Source: Brachypodium distachyon
Lineage: Eukaryota; Streptophyta; Magnoliopsida; Poales; Poaceae
Direction: 5' to 3'
Assembly (NCBI RefSeq): GCF_000005505.3
Contig: NC_016133.3
Span: 54,029,237-54,093,236, forward strand
DNA: 64,000 nt
The notes under the pieces are model-generated. The model worked only from the letters and a program-made list of their open reading frames with translations. It did not search any database and was not told the DNA's origin. Position 1 is the stretch's first letter; every line of letters begins with the position of its first letter. Shown here piece after piece: positions 35,401-46,151 of the stretch. The position numbers and the translations under genes are program-made.

Positions 35401-37332
35401 AATATGTACACCTAAATAATAGAGCAGAAACCTTTAATAAGGTAAAAAGATAGTAAAACCCGCTTCTTGAATAGCTTTTAATAAAAATAACAAATGGGTC
35501 ATGCAGAGAACTCAAAAGACTTCTATAGATGCAATATCCTTACGGAAGCCCATCAAGCACATACCACAATCCTCAACTTTCCACGGATGTCCTTTGCACA
35601 ATTATCACCTTGGTCAGACAACCTCTCCAAACAACTCAAACCATAGTGGACAAAATCAGAAGGCTTCACAACAGAAAGATCAAAGACCTGAAAAATAAAT
35701 GGTTCCATCAGTAAGTACTATGTAATTCAGGGTTTTCCAGAACAAACAGAAAAAAATGAGTAATAATATATTAATATTATTTAAAAAACATGCTGTGACT
35801 TGTTGATGCACAAATAATCCATAACTGATGTTACAAACAAGTATCAAAAGGTTAGCATGTCTTGCGGACCACGATAGCATGTTCAGTTTCACAAGCACTT
35901 CAAGACTATCACATTCCACAGAATTACTTCATATCCAGTGTTCTTCATGGTCTTAGCTTCTATCAGTTTTGACCCTTTTATTTATACCACATAATGACGT
36001 CAGCAACCAATCCTCATATGCCAACCTCCAGTTTAAGAAATTGATCTGCGGCTAACTCGGATAGAATTCAGTTGTTGAGTACTAATCATCAAAATGAAAA
36101 CAAACAAGTATCACCAAATGTCTCTATGTTCTGTTACAGGGAAATGTCAGGTTAAAAATAACAGTCTTATCACTCTCACTACAGTCACCAAAGAAGAGGC
36201 AACACAATATCTGCTCAGAACTTTAGATCCTCCCACATTCCTACCTATGCACCTACAGTCCTATATCCTTTCATTCACCTCCTCAAATATCTTCGGAGGG
36301 AAGTGAGACAGTCTGCTGGAACCTTCACAGAAACCTACGGTGTAAGCATTTATAATGCATCTATCGCCCAACCATAATTTGTAAGATATCTGTCATCGTC
36401 TCAACAACCTACCCACCATAACCCCTCGTGTATCAAACAAATAAACAGAATACCCATCAATCAACTAATTAAGCGCATAACGATCTAAGCAATTTATACC
36501 TTACAGCATCAAACGGTAATATGGAGAAAAACAATCTAGTACAATGCCTCATATGAAGCATAACGATCTTCTGGAAACACAGGAAATAGAGATACCGGCC
36601 ACGTCACGCTATCTTCATCAGATATGAGGACGCATGGCTGCTCGTGCTTCGCTTTATGGTATTACCGTAGTACCATTGTACCATGAAAGTACCAAACGAA
36701 GAAAAATCCATTAATCCCAGACAAAAGGGGGGGGGGGGGGGGGGTATTAGTTCCAACTAAATCTCTGAAGCCCAAATGGCAGCCGAATTCCACAGAATCT
36801 CTAAATCTCTTGCAAGTTCAACATGCCACACCAAACCAGAGCGAGTAACAACTACAGTAACGACCAACACGAATGCATACTAAGGGGGAAAACGCAAAAT
36901 TGGGAAGCAGGGTTGCACGAGCGGGCAAGCGAATCGCGATGACATCACCTGCTCCTTGCTGATGAGCTCGTGCAACCGCACCTTGAGCTCGGGCCCGTGC
37001 CTCCCGCCGCTCTTCGAGTTCACAAACACCACAATCGGCGTCACCACCGCCACTTCGTCCCCCTCAACCTCCTCGCCCTTCGCCGCCGCCGCGGCAGCAA
37101 CGCCGGCGGCCTCGTCCTTCGCCGCCACGGCCGCCGCCACCGCCCGCCGCGCGTACAGCGGCATGACGACCTGCCTCTGCAGCTCGGCCTTGTCCACCTC
37201 CTTCCCCCACACCCCGCACGCGCGCACCGACTCCCAGATCGACACCCTCGCCGACGGCGCCGTGGACGGCGCCGAGTGAGGCGTGTGGCCGCCGTCGGCC
37301 GCCACCTCAACCTCTGCCTCCGCTCGCTCCAT
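29433..37332 (-). CDS. Diacylglycerol kinase, copy B
   Basis: Twelve exons in the same phases as copy A: complement(29433..29594, 29981..30097, 30497..30584, 31872..31949, 32501..32571, 33394..33476, 34006..34075, 34552..34648, 35031..35116, 35196..35333, 35565..35687, 36949..37332), giving 498 aa. No stop or frameshift is visible, so both copies look functional. It keeps [25 protein letters not shown] (GGDGT at 172-176) and [12 protein letters not shown]. Compared with A it lacks four residues in the acidic linker before the catalytic domain and has scattered substitutions, for example KRSLSKAG for KRYLSKAG. It should make phosphatidic acid from diacylglycerol. Intron 9 (30585-31871) also uses a GC donor and is about seven times longer than in A, because MITEs and other DNA have entered it. 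No transcript evidence is available. Confidence 0.92.
30945..31057. mobile_element. Stowaway-like MITE in DGK-B intron 9
   Basis: Ends CTCCCTCTGATCCGTATTAA and TTAATATGGATCGGAGGGAG are inverted repeats flanked by TA. It is absent from the short intron 9 of copy A. Confidence 0.88.
31266..31378. mobile_element. Stowaway-like MITE in DGK-B intron 9 (second)
   Basis: Inverted repeats CTCTCTCCGTCCCATATTAA and TTAATATGGGACGGAGGGAG, TA flanks. The core resembles the MITE at 30945-31057, so the two are family members. Confidence 0.88.
31612..31681. mobile_element. Short Stowaway-like MITE in DGK-B intron 9 (third)
   Basis: About 70 bp, with ends CACCCTCCGATCCACAAAG and tatggatcggagggag and almost no interior. 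Confidence 0.7.
32159..32230. mobile_element. Short Stowaway-like MITE in DGK-B intron 8
   Basis: A 72-bp element whose ends CTCCCTCAGATCCATAAAAA and TTTTTATGGATCAGAGGGAG are perfect inverted repeats, flanked by TA. Copy A lacks it. Confidence 0.85.
32938..33015. mobile_element. Palindromic mini-MITE in DGK-B intron 7
   Basis: A 78-bp near-perfect palindrome, ctccctccgtcccaaaataa against ttattttgggaccgagggag, meeting at a tiny centre (tatatctata). TA flanks. Confidence 0.88.
33257..33338. mobile_element. Palindromic mini-MITE in DGK-B intron 7 (second)
   Basis: An 82-bp palindrome closely related to the one at 32938-33015; both arms share ggatttgtata and tacaaatccacgtcactta. TA flanks. Neither copy is present in DGK-A. 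Confidence 0.88.
36727..36744. repeat. G18 homopolymer in DGK-B intron 1
   Basis: An uninterrupted run of about 18 G. The true length is uncertain in any assembly. Confidence 0.8.
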
Positions 37333-39106
37333 CGCTACGCCTCCGCGGGTACAGTATCACACAGCTAAGCAGCTTCCAAATTGCTTTGTTTCGGCGAGAG
37401 CTCGACGAATTTGGGGGAAAAAGTTGGAGCGCGGACTTTATTATTGTTAACGGGTATATATAGCAGGGAATAAAGTTTGATTAATGGGGACGCCAATTAG
37501 GTGGAACCGTGGAGCTGGACTGGTCCCCGTGCTCTTTTCCGTTGTACCAAGCGCGTCGGTGTTCTCGGCTGTCGTTGTAGCAGTACTCCCGCTGTTTTCC
37601 GTCTTCTAGAGCCTGAGTCTAGACCACCAACGCTGATGGCTTTTCTCTGCAAGTAACGGTGAGAATGGCTGAATGGGTGCGGATGGGTTTTGTTTCAGCA
37701 GAAAAGGCTCTAGAGCACGGACGAATCAGGAACAATTCTGCAAAATCTCGATGAGCAGTTCAACCCAATAAATAAAATTCTACACACATTGTTTGAAAAA
37801 AATCCTGGACCACGACATATTATATGTCAGTATCTTATGGTGTATACTATGGACTCATCTGTATCTTATGGTGTATACTATGGACTAAATATTGTTGTTC
37901 TTTTTATTCAAAATGTCGATCACACCGACTTGACGACTTGCCTTTCAATTCCTATACTCCCCCCGTCCCATATTAACTGACTTTCTATTATATGCATTTA
38001 GACACTTTTTAAACATAGATACATTCATTTTTGAATAAATTTGAATCACTTAACATGGGACGGAGAGAGTACATAGTAGTTTGTCTTCGGCCCTTGTGAG
38101 CCCTGCACACTCATCAACACCTACCGCCCACAGCCCGACACATTTGACTCTTTAATTTGCGCCTCTAATCTTCATTGCACCTATAAGAAGTTAAGAACAT
38201 ACAGCCAATGAGTGTCAACCTGTACATGTTTATATTTCAAAGGCAACGTTAAACTTGTTTTGTATGCCTATATTGCATTTGTCAACAAGTACTGTACGTG
38301 CTACTACTGTACATCCATTGTTGAATTATGAACTGACAAATGGACGAATCATGTGCCATGTCAAGGAAACTTTGATCCCGCGTGTGAAGTAAAATAATGA
38401 TGATGATCTATACGAACGATGAGACCGTGACACTTCAACGCTGTTTTTTTTCCTTCTCAGATGGTTCGATCACAGCCTCAGACCTGTCACCTGGGGAGTC
38501 CCATGTCCAGCAGGCAGCAGCCACGTAGCCAAGGCACCCATTTCATTAGGCGGTGACCACAAAGATAGAATAAACAGCACCCATTCATAGGCGGTGACCT
38601 GCGATTGCTGAGGGTTTAGATGAAGTTAATTATTATTGTTTTACTCTGTTATTTTTCGTCATCGTCCAAACGTGCGACTGTGGCGAGATTTATTCGAAAG
38701 AGGGGCTAACTTGTTGATAACGGCTTTGCTTACGGAATCACGCCAGTCACCAGCGGATAACACAGGCCAGGAGAAGAAGGATGGCGTTGGCGTACGACCA
38801 TGGCAGGGTCAGGTGACATCGGATTCTTCCGTGTGGCAGGCGCGGCATCGTCACCCCTGGGCTCTCGCCTGCAACGGGCGGCCGCTGCCGCGTTGGATGT
38901 AAATGATCAAGTGTCCTGATTTTTAAATTAAAGACATTACGTCTCGGTTGTTATGTCAAGTCGTCTCTATTCTCTTCTATGTCACGTGCACGAAGATCCG
39001 GCTGTTAAACACATCGACTGATCTCTAACTAAAAATCACGCAATTACTTAATAACAAAACCGATGAAACAAGTTGTATTGCCCCTGAAAAGATGGATGCC
39101 AATACC
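37333..39106. other. DGK-B upstream and intergenic DNA
   Basis: Proximal DGK-B promoter for the first 170 bp, then anonymous DNA with one MITE (37957-38069). A tatatata string near 37455, about 120 bp before the ATG, could serve as the DGK-B TATA box; copy A lacks it at the equivalent place. No gene was recognised. Confidence 0.55.
37957..38069. mobile_element. Stowaway-like MITE
   Basis: Ends CTCCCCCCGTCCCATATTAA and TTAACATGGGACGGAGAGAG, TA on both sides. Same family as the MITEs in DGK-B intron 9. Confidence 0.85.
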
Positions 39107-39114
39107 GCCGTTCC

Positions 39115-39273
39115 CAGTGGTGGAGCTGCTGTATACTCATTGGGTTCAGATGAACCCAATGAAAATCACCAAACCTTCATTAGATTAGTGTATTTACCTT
39201 GTTTATTACTATAAGATTACAATGGATCCAATAGAGTGAACCCCAATGGCATTGTGCTCTAGCTTCGCCACTG
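39115..39273. mobile_element. hAT-type MITE with 8-bp target duplication
   Basis: The 159-bp element starts CAGTGGTGGAGCT and ends AGCTTCGCCACTG, imperfect inverted repeats of the hAT type. The bases gccgttcc occur directly before (39107-39114) and directly after it (39274-39281), a perfect 8-bp target-site duplication. Confidence 0.85.
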
Positions 39274-40052
39274 GCCGTTCCAAATCACTATAAGACGTGT
39301 CCAGCTTCATTTTTGGTTAAATTTCTTAAAATTTACCAAGTTCATAAAAAATTCTACCAACTATAGATTAGTTTTATTAAAACCTTCAAGATATATAATA
39401 TACCTATTTGATTTTCTAGACAGTAATACAATATTTATAACCTCGGTTAAAATTTTAAAAAACTAACTTGAGTCAAAACTAGAACATCTCAGAAAATACA
39501 TTTGATCTTGTCACCAACCAAATGAGTTTCAAATTATAAGAGTTTGCCTAGTTTTGGTAAGTACCACTGCCGCTTGTGGGACACAAAGGTGTGCATACAG
39601 GGGTGTGGTGTTATGTGTGTGTTTTTGAGTGTGCGTCTTTGTAATGAATAAAAGTGCCTCTCGAAATAGTTTGAGATCACAACACATTAAATATGAAAAG
39701 AAAACTCATGCTGACGATCACAAATCACGCTCGAACAAATTTTCGCGTACGATCACCTGTGGCTCTATCTGACTTATCCAACTATGAAAAATCTAGAACC
39801 ACCAAAAGAATGTCATGTTCTGCACAATGAGACTCTTACTCCATCAAGTCACTGTGGTCGCCACCTTGGATGTCGGCCTAGGCTGTTCGGCTCAACCACG
39901 CCCCTAGGGATTCCTTCCTCTAGGTTTCTATATGTACGACAAATTTTCATCCGACACTCATCTTATGCTAGTCCATCGTTCTTTGATCAAGCTGCTGCAT
40001 GAAGGCTAGACGCAGGATTCGGTATCGGATACAGATCGGCTTGGAAACGTCG

Positions 40053-40156
40053 TGTGCAAAGCATTTTTTGTTCCTTCTTGGCCTATCCAACCACCATTGA
40101 AATGTGTGTGCAAAGCATTTTTGTTTCTTCTTGGCCTATCCAACCACCATTGAAAT
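40053..40156. repeat. Two-copy tandem repeat, about 52 bp
   Basis: The block gtgtgcaaagcatttt through ccaccattgaaat is repeated at once with only one or two differences. Confidence 0.85.
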
Positions 40157-41867
40157 GCTTGCCATTCGACACCTAGTAATGCAACTAACTCTACCATTAA
40201 ACGCGAGTTTGAGCCTAAACTACTCCAATTCAATGAGAAAAATGAACGACTTCTTAGGTTGAGTATGGCATTGAGGTGGATTATGATAATCCGACTTTTC
40301 CAATCTTTTTTTTGGATATTTTCTCGTTTGACTAACCATCTTTTTTTTTCTGCTTTTTGTGTGTATTTTTTTTCACGACATTAGCACGGTTCAGTGATGT
40401 CAAACTGAGCTTTAGTACGGGTGTGGACTTGTCCGTGAATAACGCCATTCACTAGGATTTAAAATGTTGGAACTCACATTTACACATAGAAGGATTTATC
40501 TCCAATCTCTCAAATTTTCCAACGCCCGATTATAAAATACATTCGTGTGGACAAACAAGTAAAGTAGATCCAAAATATATAGCCTCGAGAACCATGTGTC
40601 CATATCACAACGTGTCAACGTCTCACTTTCGTTCTGGTTTTCTACCAAGCTCATCGTACTATCCACTTCTAGACACCGGAATGGAAGCCTTTTCCTTTTT
40701 CCGATACCATGATAAGCGAACCACACCAGGAAAGGTGGAAGCCCAATGGTGCCGCACTTGGCAAAGTTAAAACAAGCGCACCCAAACGATTCCCTCACTT
40801 CTTTTGGCACGCAGAAATTTCGCGGCAGCCTGTGTGACACATGGAAAGGGGTTGGCTGGAGGGAGAAATGTGGTGGTGGTCACTGGTTTTGTACCGGTAT
40901 CGGTGGCGCCGTCAAGTGCACGGTTGGTACCGGCAAGGCTTTTGGCTAGCAGCCGCCTAGCTGCCATACCGTTCCAACGAACCGCCGACACGTTCAATGC
41001 CGAGGAGCGCCCAGCTTCCATTCCGGACCCATCTGTCATGTGAGCGCGAGCGAACGTTGGCGTTGGGAACTTGGGATGGAGCTGCGCTACCGTGGAACGG
41101 CGGAAGACGACAGGCGGAGAGCGCGACGCAGACGGCATGGGGGGCATGGGGGCACGTGCGAGCCCCGGTGGCGTGGGGTGGCGCTGCAGCTTTGCTTTGC
41201 CAGCCTGGCAGGCCGCGGCCGGCAAAGCAAGCATCATTGCGGGCCTCGCGGCAATCACAACTGCCTCCTCTCCCAGGTTCGAATTGATGTCACGGTTGGG
41301 TCGCCGGACGCGCGGGCGGGCGGATAGCACAAAGCCTGGCGTGTGTACTGGTGCGTGCTGGTACGTGACTTCGTACCATGGCGACGTAATCGTCACGTCC
41401 TTGTTCCTTCTTCCTTGACTTTGTACCATGGCGACAAATCTCCTCTTCCTTTTTTTTCCTCTGGCAAATTGTCTCATTCTTGTACTACGTCTGATTTGCT
41501 CGTGCCATCCCCATGGGTATTTTTTTCCAAACCGTGAGTGGTTGTTGTTCGTTAACATTAACTTCTCTAGATTCTAGAACGCCTACATGACGAGTAGAGA
41601 GTCTGCTCATGTGTACATCTGCGCGGCGGTCATCGTTGCTTTGACATCTGGTCTCGGACTCTCGGTTATGCATTCCCTACGTTTAGAAAAACAAAAATAC
41701 ATCGTACAAATGAAATGAAAGTGAGAAAAAGTGAGAAGAGTTCCCTTTTTTTTTGAGCGATGAAGAGTTCTCTCTAAGGTGTGAACACCCTTGCAGAGTC
41801 TGTCAAGACATGAGCCCCCAAACGCGGTCCAGAAAGTCCATATGGTGTCTCTTAGGGTTGTGATCGG

Positions 41868-42002
41868 GAAGTGTGATGTGATGGTAACAATATTTATTTA
41901 TCCAACCCTCTTTTTCCTCATTAATAATATGACACATCATCAAATTACTTAGTTAGCACTTTAGTTACCACATTTGTTACTCCCATTATGACTAGTCTTA
42001 GG
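41868..42002. mobile_element. Possible MITE, family uncertain
   Basis: The left segment gttgtgatcgggaagtgtg resembles the reverse complement of the right end, tttgttactcccattatgac. The match is imperfect and no target duplication is clear. Confidence 0.35.
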
Positions 42003-42159
42003 TACAACGGAACAAAACATTAGTGTCGGACGAAAAAAAATCCATCAGTGGGTACAACAACGGAACAACAGCATCCTCCATGTCTTGCGGGCATCGTCTG
42101 TTAGCGTGACGCGTAGATGCCGTACTTACTGATAGGTTTTTGCTACCACTACTACTAGA

Positions 42160-42199
42160 CTAGTGAGCTTGCACGTGCAACGCACGTCTCCACAATACG
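42160..42199 (-). repeat. Helitron 3' terminus, outer
   Basis: Forty bases that are near-identical to 46112-46151, including CTAG at the edge and the palindrome TTGCACGTGCAA. Confidence 0.75.
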
Positions 42200-42914
42200 T
42201 GTTTTTTAAATTTAATTTTTCTATTGTATAAGTTATTTATTATTATTGTTTTTCTCATTGAACCATTATTATAATAGTTGTGATTATGTAGCAATGTAAC
42301 TATAAAATCCACGAGCGCATAAATATATTACATTTTAGGTACCAAAATATTACAACTCGACAGAAATTGGAAGCAATAATTAAAATACAAGTATTCCACA
42401 ATATTATCCACTATTCTATTAAATCGGTGAATGTCCATTTTTCTATGCGGTCAGGAACGTCTCGTTCCTCGGGAGAGATATTGTTTACAACTTCATTGAG
42501 TTCATGCTTTAAAATATGTGCCAAAAATCGTCGTTTGAGCAAGAAGTCACCCTACACATACGTCATAAAACATGGTCATAAAAAAATTCATGTGATAATC
42601 TGATACAAATGAGCATGTTAAAAACACTCACCGTCGGTATTGAATAATGTAGCCTTTCATTGTGATATGAGTGCATGAAATTGAAAACCAAATATCCAGA
42701 CAGACCACTGCAAACATATGTAACGTTACATTGTGCGTTGAAACAAATGAGATAAGATTGTGTGGGAGTGAGAAACTTCGTACCCGTGATAGTTCCTTGG
42801 AATAACATCAGAAACTTTGCATTCCCATTTACATATATCATCGTTCCATCCAGGGTTTGCAACTTCGAGGGCAAGGTTTAAATTTTTACCTATTTCCATA
42901 GTTTTAAATAAATG

Positions 42915-42931
42915 CCCCCCCCCCCCCCCCC
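42915..42931. repeat. C17 homopolymer
   Basis: A run of about 17 C inside the Ulp1-like pseudogene, near the edge of an exon-like segment. Confidence 0.8.
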
Positions 42932-45623
42932 AAGATTGTATTGGAAGCGGATTCAAAATATAGACAATTTTTTTTGAAGGTTGAAGACGAACAACATATA
43001 TAGCCCATAAATTTCATAAGGCAAATAAATCTGTAACAATAAGTTTACAAATACATTAGTCATATTATGAAAAAATAACCCCAACTTATATAAGAAAGAA
43101 GGAATGAAGTATTACCGTGTCACAATCTGAGATACGGTACTCGTCGATGCAGCTAGGCCAGCTACGAAACAATTGTGCTAGCTGTTCAATGTCTAACATT
43201 TCACGACAACCCGCGTCTCGTGCAAATTTGGACATCGTCTAAAATGATAAATAAAAAAAGTCTTAGCAATATGATGGAATATGTGATTAAAGTAACTTAC
43301 GCAAAACTTCAGATCCATTAAGTGAACCAGCTGATCTCTACATAAGTTTGATGGGTGGCTCGCTAGTACACGCACAGCCACATTGAAGCAATCTGGGTCC
43401 ACATAATCCGTGAACAATATGTTCCTTATTTGTCTTAGAGTTAAACTAATTGGATAAGGCTTAGAGATCCTGACCCATTCGATCCTGTAGAAGAGCAAAT
43501 TTTGTCAAGCACGATGGAACAAATAATAGTTTATTTGAACACAAAAAAATGAACTTGCTAGAAAAGGCGGCTTACTCGAATAAACGGGGATCAATTATCT
43601 CCAGTTGCAAGCAAAGTAATTCTATGAGGTCATCGTTTGTTGGATTGATAATAGGTGATTCAGGGAATAAGTCCGATAGGAGGTCAAATTGTGATGAGGG
43701 GTCTGATGTTTTGGCTCTCTTAGCAGGACTTTCCAAGATGACACAGCATCTGGATCGGTATTCCTTTCATCAAGTTCGAAGTCATCTTGGTTTCTTACAT
43801 TATCATCGTTCAATTCCGAGTCAACTAAAATGACAGCTAATTTTGTCCTAAATTGTGTTATATTATCCTAGCAAGCAGTAATCACAGTTAGTTTTCAAAA
43901 CATAATAATATATGACATGTACTGAACGAAATGTACCTGATTAGGAATGTCGGACAAAATATCTCCCGTCCAGTACTCCATGAAGTTTAACATCCACAAA
44001 CCACAAGACGACCTACGTAATTGTAGGATTTTGATAAGACATTTTACAAATATATTCATAAGGTACTAAAGTATCATTAGAATGAGGTGGCAATACGATA
44101 TAAACAAATATTGATAAGTTATTAAACTATCATTAGAGAGATCGTGTGGGATATAATGTTCCATCTACGTCAATTAATAAACCATGCATAAAAAAATCTC
44201 CACCCAAATGTTGAGTGCGTCGAATTAGGACGTGTACCCATCTGTCTGCATAGTACTCTTAACACATTCTTCACCTGACCACGATGTAACGTTTAGGTCC
44301 TTCCAATTGTCGGAATTTAATTATTTTTGCTGTGATGCAATTTTGAATAATTGTTCCACTGCTACCAGCTGTTATATATTAACAAATGACGAAGTATTAA
44401 CATCAGAAGAAAAATAAAATCCATTGCTACCTGCTGTTATATTAATAGATGACAAAGTAGTAGCATTAGAAGAAAAAAAGCAATAACACAAAATCTTATC
44501 AAAAGATGGGGCAGTAGAATTGATTACTCACATAAGAAGCGAGGTCACCGCGGTGAATTCCCACACCTAGAGAGTCCAATACTTGAACACATCGTTTCCC
44601 GGTGTGTATAACCGTTAGTTACCAATGAAAATGAGTCATGTTGATTGGAACGAATACCTACGGAGAAAGTTTATCGTTGTTTTTATACACAAACACACAC
44701 ACCCTCGTTAAGATTGATTATAATATGTAGGAAACTCGGACTAACCATGTCATGTTCTAGATACTTTTTCACCCTCTCTACAATCCATTATGGTATTTCA
44801 TCTTTGGGCTTATTTGCACAATCTTGTATCAGCTTAGAGACCAATGAAGTCTCGAAGAACACACTTCCACCTGACTTGACCTGTAGAGCTTCTTCGCCAC
44901 TTATGCAATAGATGTATGCATTTATGACCTACGGTTTCATGTATACTCAGTGGTTATTAGTATGAGACAATATATTCAAATTCAAATCAGAATTTTCATG
45001 AATATATATACTTACTTCGTCGCCAGCATATTCCTTGGGGTTTAGAAGACGTATTAAATTCTCCTTGGTCAGTGATGTGTCACCGAGGGACACTAATTTT
45101 TTTTGACGCTTGGCTCCGATTGGATACGTTCAATCATAGAGAAATCATCGATGGCGCATCTATAATCTGAAACGATAGAAGATATCAAGTTAATAATGAA
45201 GAAATAAATAATGTAGCAAAATTAATGACACAAAAATGGTTAATGACATGCCTTCTGGAGTCACCACATGGTCTTTTGACTTCTTGGGTTTGTTATGCCG
45301 TCGCATAGGTTCCTCCATCTGCATGGGCATTGTCAGGATGTCCTCCATAGTTTCTTCCTCTGAACATTCCGGTAGTTCTTGAGATGTTTGGTTGTCTGCT
45401 AGTTTCTGCGAATAATAAGATAAATAATAGTTAAACTTCATGCAGGATATAATTAGAATTAGAATTTATCTAATAAAAAGAAAACTCACATTCTTCAGCT
45501 TGAAATATTCTAGTTCCTCGATCGTTATTGCACTTGATTCTTCCTGGGTGTGTAATTGAATCCCACATAAGAGATTGTAGGATTATAATAATTATTTTTT
45601 TAAAGAGAATACAAGTTTTGGAA

Positions 45624-45936
45624 TAATATTTACCTTTTCTTGTATATTTTCAGAATCATCCGTAATGACTTCGTCTTGTTCATTTGCTCTATGGTCGAGG
45701 TCTTCCTGAAACCGCACGTCATACCACTTTTATAAGTACGAAACCTTACATATGAAGTTACAGAGATATATATATCATTACCATGTTGGCAGGGTAGAAG
45801 TATTGGAAAAATATTTACCTTTTCTTGCATATTTTTAGAATCAGTCGTGATGACTTCTTCTTGTGCATTTGCTATGTGGTCAAGGTCTTCCTGAAATCAC
45901 ACGTCATAGCATTTTTATAAGTACGAAACTTTACAT
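45624..45936 (-). repeat. Tandemly duplicated exon, 185-bp period
   Basis: The segments 45624-45757 and 45809-45936 match closely. On the minus strand each encodes a small acidic exon, EDLDHIANAQEEVITTDS in one and EDLDHRANEQDEVITDDS in the other, each with flanking intron sequence. Confidence 0.8.
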
Positions 45937-45968
45937 ACATACATGCATACATGCATACATGCATACAT
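45936..45968. repeat. (CATACATG)n microsatellite
   Basis: Repeats of catacatg inside an intron of the Ulp1-like pseudogene. Confidence 0.8.
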
Positions 45969-46111
45969 ATAAAAGTGGGTTGGCAATACCACCGAACTCA
46001 GGCGGAGATTGATCCGCAGAGGCAACCGGGGATGGTGGCGCAGACATGGTGTTTCACCAAACTCTATAGCAGATTCACCAAACGTTACAGCGGATAACCA
46101 CCTTGAAGAAA

Positions 46112-46151
46112 CTAGTGAGCTTGCACGTGCAACGCACGTCTCCACAATACA
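46112..46151 (-). repeat. Helitron 3' terminus, internal
   Basis: The same CTAG edge and TTGCACGTGCAA palindrome as the outer end at 42160. It lies 3174 bp from the 5' end at 49285. Confidence 0.75.

Larger units (their letters stand above)
28681..37505. repeat. Tandem segmental duplication, unit B
   Basis: Second copy of the block, in direct orientation next to unit A. It begins with the decayed GLR fragment, includes the GLR 3' flank, and contains the whole of DGK copy B and its proximal promoter. It is longer than unit A largely because several MITEs lie in its introns. Confidence 0.85.
39282..42159. other. Gene-poor intergenic DNA
   Basis: No gene with a recognisable domain. It contains a two-copy tandem repeat (40053-40156), a GC-rich island (about 40840-41330) that yields long but domain-free frames on both strands, and a possible MITE at 41868-42002. 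Confidence 0.5.
42411..46047 (-). pseudogene. Ulp1/C48 cysteine-protease-like gene, decayed
   Basis: The minus strand reads as a spliced gene beginning MSAPPSPVASADQSPPEFG (46047) and ending KWTFTDLIE plus stop (42411). In between are acidic exons, then RLLNPKEYAGDE, a THFHW block (catalytic His), VQVLDSLG (catalytic Asp) and SSCGLWMLNFMEYW (catalytic Cys, about 44000), the order found in Ulp1-type SUMO proteases. A second, partial repeat of the fold follows, with SGYLVFNFMHSY in place of the Cys block. It is disabled: a T8 run at 45097-45104 breaks the frame, and the codon after HW, normally Tyr, is a stop (44619-44621). Such protease genes are common cargo of plant DNA transposons. Splice sites were not fully resolved. 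Confidence 0.72.

Noticed and set aside
41276..41290. ggttcgaa-like strings here and near 5206 that recall a tRNA T-arm
   Set aside because: No matching acceptor stem, anticodon arm or A-box lies upstream at the right distance. No tRNA or rRNA gene was found in the window.
40767..41558. A 263-codon minus-strand frame in a GC-rich island
   Set aside because: Equally long frames occur on the other strand; there are no domains, splice context or family resemblance, so base composition is the simplest explanation.
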